A DNA stretch of 6,097 nt from Paracoccaceae bacterium (GTDB lineage: Bacteria; Pseudomonadota; Alphaproteobacteria; Rhodobacterales; Rhodobacteraceae): NCBI GenBank assembly GCA_023254015.1, contig JALQYS010000092.1, positions 1 through 6,097 of the forward strand, in the 5' to 3' direction. Below, piece by piece: positions 1 through 4,521 of this stretch. The position numbers were made by a program, and so were the translations under genes. Every line of letters begins with the position of its first letter. Within the stretch, counting starts at the first letter, position 1. The notes under the pieces are model-generated. The model was not told where the DNA came from. It was given only the letters and a program-made list of their open reading frames with translations, and did no database searches.

Positions 1-165
1 GTCCTGCGCGGCCCGCCATTCGGCCATGTCGAAGAGCGCGCGGCGGGGCGCGGTTGGCAGGGGGGCGGCGCCGGGGGGCAGATCCTCCTCGTCGGTCGGC
101 CCCGGCAGGAACCACAGATCCTCGTCATCGGCCGCAAGGCCGGGGCGGGTGTGAGGTCGGGTCAT
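1..165 (-). CDS. Partial hypothetical protein (5' end only; runs off left edge)
   Basis: An open frame starts at ATG (163-165) and runs uninterrupted for 55 codons to the window edge. It begins MTRPHTRPGLAADDEDLWF and continues with an acidic, proline-rich stretch (DEEDLPPGAAP, about residues 25-34), then LFDMAEWRAAQD at the edge. Its start overlaps the stop of the upstream WGR-like gene as ATGA (162-165), a typical sign of translational coupling, and the codons favour G/C at third positions as in the other genes here. The product is not identified. The low-complexity acidic start followed by a likely helix vaguely recalls plasmid-borne helix-turn-helix proteins of Rhodobacteraceae and rhizobia (RHE_PE00001-like), but that is from memory and weak. 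No strong ribosome binding site is visible, which fits coupled translation. The rest of the gene is needed to name it. Confidence 0.62.
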   Translation of the reverse strand, partial: MTRPHTRPGLAADDEDLWFLPGPTDEEDLPPGAAPLPTAPRRALFDMAEWRAAQD

Positions 166-374
166 GCGCCCTGCCCCGCCGGGCAATCGCCGCGGCGCGT
201 TTTCAGGGAGATCAGATCCTGCGCGGCGGCTTCGGCCTGTCCGCGGCCGCGCGTGCCGATCCGGCCCCGGCGGCGCAGGAAGAGCCCGGCGCCAAAGAGA
301 TCGGGCTCGACCGTTCCGGCATGGAGGCGCTGGCGGTTGAACTCGGGTCGGGGCTGTTCGGGGTGGCAGAGCAT
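162..374 (-). CDS. Small WGR-domain-like protein (70 aa)
   Basis: The 70-residue product resembles the WGR domain (PF05406) over most of its length. A segment ending VEPDLFG (22-28) is followed by LFLRRRGRIGTRGRG (31-45), an alpha-helical AEAAAQDLISLKTRRG (48-62) and a short tail. Stand-alone WGR proteins of 70-100 residues are common on alphaproteobacterial plasmids; the domain binds nucleic acid in PARPs, but the role of the short forms is unknown. The signature tryptophan appears replaced by Arg36 (codon CGG at 267-269, one transition from TGG), so the core reads RGR rather than WGR. The start at 374 is preferred because GAGGT lies about nine bases upstream; an ATG at 476 would add 34 residues without domain character. 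The stop overlaps the next gene as ATGA. An antisense shadow is possible but less likely given the match. Confidence 0.58.
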   Translation of the reverse strand: MLCHPEQPRPEFNRQRLHAGTVEPDLFGAGLFLRRRGRIGTRGRGQAEAAAQDLISLKTRRGDCPAGQGA

Positions 375-465
375 GGGGGATAGACCTCGTGATGCCGGCA
401 TCATGGAGCTTTGCCGCGCAGAATTCCAGCTTTTTGAGCGCTGCTGCAAAGGTTCTCTTGCCGCC

Positions 466-508
466 CTATCATACATGATAAGTCCGCCTTATCATGCCCC
501 TTGATAAG
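466..508. repeat. Cluster of inverted ATGATAAG-type repeats upstream of the recombinase
   Basis: Four related short words alternate in direction: CTATCAT (466-472), ATGATAAG (475-482), CTTATCAT (488-495) and TTGATAAG (501-508). The best pair is a perfect 9-bp inverted repeat, CATGATAAG (474-482) and CTTATCATG (488-496), with a 5-bp spacer. The outer pair TATCAT/ATGATA (467-480) has a 2-bp spacer. No T-tract follows, so a terminator is unlikely. The cluster sits between divergent genes, about 50 bp before the recombinase start. It could be an operator for either gene or a recombinase binding site, since inward arms ending in TAA and TTA around a short spacer are the layout of dif/cer/lox-type sites. 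A minus-strand TATGAT at 468-473 could also be a -10 box. Confidence 0.6.
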
Positions 509-559
509 CCCGGGCAAGCCCCCCATTCTGCCCCATGAACCCCACGCCAAAGACGCCCC

Positions 560-1603
560 ATGACCACCCTCCCCCTGCCCGCCTACGCCCAACTCTCCGA
601 CGCCGATGAGGCTGCGCTCAGCGCGCTTTACCGTCGCGGCACGCCTGCCAACACGCTGCGCGCCTGGGAGCGGGACCTGGCCTATATCGCCGCCTGGAAG
701 ATGGCCTCGTTCGGACGGCATCTGGACTGGCCCGAGGAGGAAAAGGTCGCCCTGCGCTTCATCCTCGATCACGCGCAGGACCTGACGGAACAGCCGGGGG
801 CGGCGCAGGATATGGCGATGGAGCTGATCGCCCTTGGCCTGCGCAAGGGGCTGACCTGCCCCGCACCGGCCACCCTGGACCGCCGGATTGCAAGCTGGCA
901 GGCCTTCCACCGCATGCGCAACCTGCCCTCGCCCTTCTCGGCGCCCTTGGTCGCCCAAGCCCGGCAAAAGGCCCGCCGCGCCAATGCCAGACCCCGCACG
1001 CCGAAATCGCCCAAGCCGGTGACGCGGGATATCCTTGAGACGCTGCTGGCCACCTGCGACGACAGCCACCGCGGCATCCGCGACCGGGCGATGCTGATGC
1101 TGGCCTTTGCCAGCGGCGGGCGGCGGCGGTCAGAGGTCACAGCGCTGAATGTCGAGGATGTCGGACGCGATGACTTCGCGGCCAGGGGCCTCCTTTGGAT
1201 CCGGCTTCTGGAGACCAAGACCACGAAAAAGGACCAGGCCCCGAACCTGCCGATGAAAGGCCGCGCGGCCCGGGCGGTGGTGCATTGGCTGGAGGTGACC
1301 GCGATCACCCAAGGCCCCCTCTTCCGCCCGGTCAGCAAGGCCGACCGCCCCCTGCCCCGCCGCCTTGCCCCGGACGCCCTGCGCACCATCCTGCGCCACC
1401 GCTTGCGCCTGGCCGGCCTGCCGGAAGATTTCGCCACCCCCCACGGGTTGCGCGCCGGCTTCCTGACCCAGGCCGCCCTCGACGGCGCCCCCCTCGCCGC
1501 CGCAATGCAACTCTCCCTCCACCGCTCCGCCGTCCAGGCCCAGAAATACTATGCCGATGTGGAGATCAGTGAAAACCCGGCGACGGACCTGATGGGGGAG
1601 TGA
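560..1603 (+). CDS. Tyrosine recombinase / phage-integrase family (347 aa)
   Basis: This is a complete tyrosine site-specific recombinase, which cuts and rejoins DNA through a covalent 3'-phosphotyrosine. The N-terminal part (about 10-140) matches the SAM-like core-binding domain in size and helical character, and a basic linker (135-152) leads into the catalytic domain. Catalytic candidates are Arg189 (RRSE, the R-x-S-E of box I), a lysine in LLETKTTKK (K220 to K224), His295 and Arg298 (HGLR), His321 (LHRS) and Tyr330 or Tyr331 (KYYADVE). Tyr330 has the usual nine-residue spacing from the second His. Length is typical of the family. An in-frame TGA at 536-538 rules out an upstream extension, so 560 is the start, although no good Shine-Dalgarno is visible. 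The gene converges on parB, whose stop is about 55 bp away. Next to replication and par genes it may resolve plasmid multimers, but an integrase of a passing element cannot be excluded. Confidence 0.93.
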   Translation: MTTLPLPAYAQLSDADEAALSALYRRGTPANTLRAWERDLAYIAAWKMASFGRHLDWPEEEKVALRFILDHAQDLTEQPGAAQDMAMELIALGLRKGLTCPAPATLDRRIASWQAFHRMRNLPSPFSAPLVAQARQKARRANARPRTPKSPKPVTRDILETLLATCDDSHRGIRDRAMLMLAFASGGRRRSEVTALNVEDVGRDDFAARGLLWIRLLETKTTKKDQAPNLPMKGRAARAVVHWLEVTAITQGPLFRPVSKADRPLPRRLAPDALRTILRHRLRLAGLPEDFATPHGLRAGFLTQAALDGAPLAAAMQLSLHRSAVQAQKYYADVEISENPATDLMGE

Positions 1604-1630
1604 AGAGGCCATAAAGGCCCCTCACCCATC
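1591..1630. terminator. Possible imperfect bidirectional terminator hairpin
   Basis: GATGGG (1591-1596) can pair with CCCATC (1625-1630). Inside it GAGG-CC (1605-1610) can pair with GGCC-CCTC, with a small bulge and an ATAAA loop. The hairpin spans the recombinase stop and lies between two convergent genes, where a two-way terminator would be useful. There is no T-run on either side, so any termination activity is speculative. Confidence 0.25.
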
Positions 1631-1639
1631 CAGATTGCC

Positions 1640-1657
1640 CTGTCCCCGTGGGGACAG
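1640..1657. repeat. Partition palindrome copy 1 (parS-like, one central mismatch)
   Basis: The core TGTCCCCGTGGGGACA (1641-1656) differs from the other three copies by one base at the centre (GT instead of GC), leaving seven perfect pairs on each side; flanking C1640 and G1657 extend the symmetry. It lies one base beyond the parB stop codon, in the gap between parB and the recombinase. Candidate ParB-binding centromere site, inferred from repetition and position. Confidence 0.75.
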
Positions 1658-2731
1658 TCACTCTTCCAGCGCCGAGAGGAATGCCTCGATCGCCAGTTCA
1701 AGACGATGGCGGTCGATGGCAGAAAAGTCGCGGTCCATCCGCAACTCCACCCGCCCCACGGTCGCCACGCAACGCGCAATGCCATCGCCATGCGCGACGC
1801 GCAGCGATGTCTTGGCCCCGGGGTTTGACGGGCGTGCCGCACGCGGCTCTGCGGGCGCAGGCTCGGCCCCTTCGGCCACGGCGCGCAAGATCGCCATTTC
1901 TTCCTCTTCGCTCCGCTCCGGCTTGGCCGACAGCGCGCGCTGCACCGTGGCGGCAACACCGGGTTCCCGCTCGATCCGCTTGAGAAGCGCCAGACCGAGG
2001 GCGCGCGGCATGGCATGGGCGTGCCGCAGGTGGCCGCCGATGCGTTCCAGAAGCGCTGCGAAATTGCGGATATAGACCCGCTTTTGCCGACCGGCTGACC
2101 CAAAGAGCGTGGCGATCGCCTGATCCAGATTGGCGGCGGCCGTCTGCGGATCCGCCAGATAGGCCCGGGCAAGTTCTGCCATTTCGGCAAAAGAGATGTC
2201 GCGGCGGACAAGGTTTTCATCCACCATCCGACGATAAAGCGCCTCCAGCGTTTCACCACGGGCGATCAGGCCGGCCGGAATCGTCGCAAAGGCAGGATCC
2301 TGGGTTTCAGCATAAAGCTCACGATACGCGGCCAGACGACGGAAGCCCTGCACCAGTTCATAGCCATCGCCCACCTGCTCAACACGAATGGGGTTCGACA
2401 GGCCGATGGCCTTGATCGAATCCTTCAACTCGTCCAATTCGGGGTCACGGCCCTTGGCGCGGTCACGCGTCAGCTTGTCGGTGCGGATCGCCGTGATGGG
2501 CAGAAGGTCGACGATCAGCCCCAGCTTCTTGAGCCGCACCAACTCATGCGCCAGCCTGTCATTCTCGGCACGAATGGCAGCTTCGGCTTCCTGCCGCTCG
2601 CGCAGAGCCTCGGCGTTTTCCGAAATGGCGGCCGCCATCGGGCCACGACGCTCTGTCCCCGCGGGGACAGATGCGGCGGGTGCCTCGGTTTCTGACGGGA
2701 AGTCGATATCAAAAATCCGGCGCTTGCTCAT
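1658..2731 (-). CDS. parB: ParB/RepB-family centromere-binding partition protein (357 aa)
   Basis: ParB-type clamp protein that would bind the plasmid centromere and activate the ParA ATPase. The order is: short N-terminal segment beginning KRRIFDIDF (3-10); a probable coiled coil (about 37-70); the ParB nuclease-like N domain from about 74, with DELKDSIKAIGLSNPIRV (100-117); YELVQGFRRLAAYREL (124-139), equivalent to the CTP-binding GERR box but with Phe130 in place of Glu, a RepB-like trait; DENLVRRDIS (171-180), matching the second nucleotide-contact motif (ENxxRxDL); a helix-turn-helix region (about 181-232); and a C-terminal segment (about 307-357), presumably for dimerization. The start overlaps the parA stop (ATGA, 2728-2731) and has GGAGG seven bases upstream inside parA, so the genes form one coupled operon. 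Codons 22-26 (VPAGT) contain palindrome copy 2, and copy 1 follows the stop. Confidence 0.95.
   Translation of the reverse strand: MSKRRIFDIDFPSETEAPAASVPAGTERRGPMAAAISENAEALRERQEAEAAIRAENDRLAHELVRLKKLGLIVDLLPITAIRTDKLTRDRAKGRDPELDELKDSIKAIGLSNPIRVEQVGDGYELVQGFRRLAAYRELYAETQDPAFATIPAGLIARGETLEALYRRMVDENLVRRDISFAEMAELARAYLADPQTAAANLDQAIATLFGSAGRQKRVYIRNFAALLERIGGHLRHAHAMPRALGLALLKRIEREPGVAATVQRALSAKPERSEEEEMAILRAVAEGAEPAPAEPRAARPSNPGAKTSLRVAHGDGIARCVATVGRVELRMDRDFSAIDRHRLELAIEAFLSALEE
2652..2671. repeat. Partition palindrome copy 2, inside parB
   Basis: The perfect 16-bp palindrome TGTCCCCGCGGGGACA occupies 2654-2669, and symmetry continues to 20 bp (2652-2671), the longest of the four copies. 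It lies in parB codons 21-27 and encodes SVPAGTE, in a low-complexity stretch between the N-terminal segment and the coiled coil. Candidate parS. Confidence 0.8.
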
Positions 2732-4032
2732 GTCTCAGCCTCCATCTTGCTCCAGGCCGCCATCAGATTGCCGTGAAACTCCTCATAGGCGCGGTCAAAA
2801 CTCTGCCGGGCCCGGCGCCACGTCTCGCGCGTCATGTTGCGATAGTCGATCTCATAGATCGACGACAGAAACCGCCCGGATTGTTCAACGGCGCGCGTCA
2901 TCTCGATCGGGTTGTCGGTCACCCTATCTTCAAAGACCTTCTTGAAGGCTGAATACATCGCGCGGTGCAGATCATTGTTCGGCTCATACCGGGTCAGAAG
3001 GAACCGCAGGTCCAGAAATGCCTTGGGCAGGCGCATTGTCCCCGCGGGGACAAGTGCGGTGAACTGCGCCAGATCGGCCAGCGCCTCGGACAATTGACCG
3101 ATGAACGAGGTGGTCGAGTCGTATTCCCAATAACCGGGGCCGGAGGGAACATAGAGAACATCGGCCGCAAAGACCGCGTTCATCGACTGATAGCCGATGG
3201 CCGGCGGGCAATCGAACAGGATGATGTCATAGGCATCGGGCAACAGCGTATCCAGATAGCGCGACACCGCAGCAAAGAACGACCATTCGGGGTTCAGGTG
3301 CCGATACTGGGCGCTGGCGAATTCGACAAAGGCCGCATTGGCGCAGCTGGGAATGATGTCGATTGTCGGCCAGGACGTGGGCTTGATGAAATCTGCCGTG
3401 CGCAACTCGGCAAGCCCCATATCCGTGATGGTGGAAGGCAGGCGGCGTTGGGGCAGGGCGGTGCCGCTTTCGGCGCCGCGGCTGACGGCGTTCATGCGCT
3501 CTGTCTCGCGGATCAGGTCACGCGCCATGACCCCCCAGACCGTGAATTCCTCGGGAACATCCGAAAGGCCCATGGAGTGCGACAGCGTGGCCTGCGGGTC
3601 GAAATCGATCACCAGAACGCGGTAGCCATCCAGCGCCGCAGCATGGGCGAAGTGCAAGGCGACGGTCGACTTGCCAGCGCCGCCCTTGAAATTCGCAATC
3701 GCCGCACGGATCGCCCGTTTCCCCGCGGGGCGCGGAGGCATCAGTGACTTGCGGTTGATCTTGAGCTTGCGCCGGATCTCGTTGATTTCTTCCAGCGTAT
3801 ACCAGCGCTGCCGGCCGTCCTCTTCCACCAGCCCTTGCGGCAGGCCAGGCTCAACCGCCATCCGCCCGCGCAGGGTGTTGGGGTTCACCTTCAGGATCAG
3901 TTCGCCCAACTCCCAGCTTGAAAAGCGGCGCAGGGTCTTTTCCATTTCAGGAGAAAAGGTCTGCTGCCGAATCCAGCCCTGCATCTTGAGGGATTGCGCC
4001 TGCAGGCGGCTTAGGTCCTCGTGCGTGAACAT
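2728..4032 (-). CDS. parA: ParA/RepA-family partition ATPase (434 aa)
   Basis: Deviant-Walker ATPase that would drive plasmid segregation by ATP-dependent nucleoid binding and release by ParB. The N-terminal part (about 1-100) contains a DNA-binding region (WELGELILKVNPNTLRGRM, 40-58, then a basic TLEEINEIRRKL helix), as in the long ParA/RepA class that represses its own operon. The ATPase domain follows: Walker A KGGAGKST (116-123, signature Lys116 and Lys121), Walker A' DFDPQATLS (143-151), and Walker B IILFDCPP with Asp274. The start is taken as ATG at 4032 because GAGAGG lies four bases upstream; a TTG at 4044 would overlap that Shine-Dalgarno sequence. The gene is first in a parAB operon, diverging from rep across 489 bp. 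Palindrome copy 3 sits at codons 328-332 (VPAGT), and a decayed core at codons 102-104 (PAG). Typical RepA ATPases are about 400 residues, so the gene looks intact. Confidence 0.96.
   Translation of the reverse strand: MFTHEDLSRLQAQSLKMQGWIRQQTFSPEMEKTLRRFSSWELGELILKVNPNTLRGRMAVEPGLPQGLVEEDGRQRWYTLEEINEIRRKLKINRKSLMPPRPAGKRAIRAAIANFKGGAGKSTVALHFAHAAALDGYRVLVIDFDPQATLSHSMGLSDVPEEFTVWGVMARDLIRETERMNAVSRGAESGTALPQRRLPSTITDMGLAELRTADFIKPTSWPTIDIIPSCANAAFVEFASAQYRHLNPEWSFFAAVSRYLDTLLPDAYDIILFDCPPAIGYQSMNAVFAADVLYVPSGPGYWEYDSTTSFIGQLSEALADLAQFTALVPAGTMRLPKAFLDLRFLLTRYEPNNDLHRAMYSAFKKVFEDRVTDNPIEMTRAVEQSGRFLSSIYEIDYRNMTRETWRRARQSFDRAYEEFHGNLMAAWSKMEAET
2739..2743 (-). promoter_or_regulatory. Ribosome binding site of parB within parA
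   Basis: On the minus strand GGAGG stands seven bases before the parB ATG at 2731, inside the last codons of parA. It fixes the parB start and suggests parB can initiate on its own as well as by coupling through the ATGA overlap. Confidence 0.75.
3036..3053. repeat. Partition palindrome copy 3, inside parA
   Basis: The perfect 16-bp TGTCCCCGCGGGGACA is at 3037-3052 and extends to 18 bp with flanking T and A. It encodes LVPAGTM near parA codons 327-333, the same reading frame and residues as the parB copy. Its 18-bp extended form is identical to copy 4 (T...A flanks). Candidate parS. Confidence 0.8.
3721..3730. repeat. Decayed or partial partition palindrome core inside parA
   Basis: CCCCGCGGGG matches the central 10 bp of the 16-bp palindrome, but the TGT and ACA ends are missing (TTT on the left, CGC on the right in plus orientation). 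It encodes Pro-Ala-Gly (codons 102-104) in the same frame as the complete copies. It may be a relic, a weak site or chance in GC-rich sequence. Confidence 0.3.
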
Positions 4033-4036
4033 TCTG

Positions 4037-4042
4037 CCTCTC
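4037..4042 (-). promoter_or_regulatory. Ribosome binding site deciding the parA start
   Basis: On the minus strand GAGAGG precedes the ATG at 4030-4032 by four bases. The alternative TTG start (4042-4044) would overlap this site and has no equivalent signal upstream, so the ATG is preferred. Confidence 0.6.
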
Positions 4043-4099
4043 AACGTTCATTCCAGTCAAATTGGGGTTTACGCCTAAAATCCAAAAAACGCAAAACCT

Positions 4100-4105
4100 A
4101 TTCTA
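4100..4105 (-). promoter_or_regulatory. Candidate -10 box of the parAB promoter
   Basis: On the minus strand TAGAAT matches five of six bases of the sigma-70 TATAAT consensus, 68 bases before the parA ATG. No good -35 is seen at 17 bp; that position falls in the right-hand half of palindrome copy 4. If the promoter is real, protein bound to the palindrome would block it. A second weak pair, TTGCGT-17-TAAACC, lies closer to the gene. Confidence 0.35.
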
Positions 4106-4118
4106 TCGCAGAAAAGCG

Positions 4119-4136
4119 TTGTCCCCGCGGGGACAA
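4119..4136. repeat. Partition palindrome copy 4, upstream of parA
   Basis: The perfect TGTCCCCGCGGGGACA (4120-4135) extends to 18 bp. It is the only copy in the parA-rep gap, about 90 bp before the parA start and just upstream of the candidate -10 box. It could serve as centromere, operator or both. Confidence 0.78.
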
Positions 4137-4240
4137 GCAAGCAAGATATCCATACGTGACGCGGCCCGCCCCGATGCGCCCCTGCAAGGCCCGCCAGGCC
4201 GCGAAATGGGGGGCAGAATTGCGCCCTATCCCTTTTATCA

Positions 4241-4288
4241 GGGGACATATTGGCCCATATTGGGGGACACGCATGATGGCCCCCAATA
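4241..4288. repeat. Phased direct and inverted repeats (possible Rep-binding sites)
   Basis: CATATTGG occurs twice, at 4246-4253 and 4256-4263, exactly 10 bp apart. GGGGACA, which equals a half of the partition palindrome, occurs at 4241-4247 and 4263-4269, 22 bp apart. TATTGGGGG (4258-4266) and CCCCCAATA (4280-4288) form a perfect 9-bp inverted repeat around a 13-bp loop. One- and two-turn spacing suggests proteins binding on one DNA face. Confidence 0.5.
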
Positions 4289-4301
4289 CCTATGAACCCT
4301 G

Positions 4302-4319
4302 ATTTTCAAAATTGAAAAT
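4302..4319. repeat. AT-rich inverted repeat (possible unwinding element or operator)
   Basis: ATTTTCAA (4302-4309) and TTGAAAAT (4312-4319) are perfect inverted arms around an AA spacer, in one of the few strongly AT-rich patches of a GC-rich window. Such a site beside iteron-like repeats fits an unwinding element or a repressor operator; there is no T-run typical of a terminator. Confidence 0.45.
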
Positions 4320-4371
4320 GGTTTTGGGTCAAAGCCCAGCCATCGGCAATCCAAGCCTCGCCAAGCCGGGC

Positions 4372-4400
4372 TTGACAGAATCGGAAAATTGAACGCAAAT
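4372..4400 (+). promoter_or_regulatory. Candidate rep promoter
   Basis: A perfect -35 consensus TTGACA (4372-4377) is followed after 17 bp by GCAAAT (4395-4400), which matches only half of TATAAT. The -35 overlaps an inverted repeat, CAAGCC-G-GGCTTG (4362-4374), that could be an operator. A transcript from here would have a leader of about 110 bases before rep. Confidence 0.35.
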
Positions 4401-4513
4401 CACCCAGCGATGACAAAAAGCGTTGCCTTCCTGAGCCAAATGGAAACGCTGGAGTCAGGCTTAATTAACCGGGACATCAGATTCCGGAAAGGAAACCCCT
4501 TGATTGGGGATGT

Positions 4514-4519
4514 GAGGTG
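4514..4519 (+). promoter_or_regulatory. Ribosome binding site of rep
   Basis: GAGGTG, complementary to the 16S 3' end, stands two bases before the ATG at 4522, which places the GAGG core four bases from the start codon. It supports 4522 as the start. Confidence 0.6.
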
Positions 4520-4521
4520 GC

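Larger units (their letters stand above)
4137..4521. other. Candidate replication origin / rep upstream region
   Basis: This is the rep side of the divergent parA-rep gap, with no convincing gene. It holds, in order, a loose inverted repeat CGCGGCC (4160-4166) / GGCCGCG (4197-4203), phased repeats at 4241-4288, an AT-rich inverted repeat at 4302-4319, tandem CCAAGCC words (4351-4357 and 4361-4367), a TTGACA box (4372-4377), an 8-bp TTAATTAA (4461-4468) and the rep ribosome binding site. The mix of short repeats and AT-rich sequence beside the initiator gene is what a plasmid oriV usually looks like. I saw no match to the TTATNCACA DnaA box. Placement of the origin is inference. Confidence 0.45.

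Noticed and set aside
162..476. Upstream ATG (476) for the WGR-like gene
   Set aside because: The extra 34 residues have no domain character and would run through the intergenic repeats; the ATG at 374 has a GAGGT at acceptable distance.
401..1612. Long minus-strand open frames opposite the recombinase
   Set aside because: They are mirror frames of a clear tyrosine recombinase in GC-rich DNA; their proteins are Gly/Arg-rich with no recognisable domain.
2388..3747. Plus-strand open frames opposite parA and parB, up to 260 residues
   Set aside because: They lie wholly antisense to genes with intact Walker and ParB motifs and show no domain of their own.
4030..4044. TTG start of parA at 4044
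   Set aside because: It overlaps the GAGAGG that serves the ATG at 4032 and has no ribosome binding site of its own.
4021..4302. Small open frames in the parA-rep gap
   Set aside because: They run straight through palindrome copy 4 and the repeats, in several frames and both strands, without plausible ribosome binding sites or domain content.
4461..4468. TTAATTAA palindrome as a -10 box or protein site
   Set aside because: No -35 partner at proper spacing and no repeat elsewhere; probably just AT-rich origin sequence.
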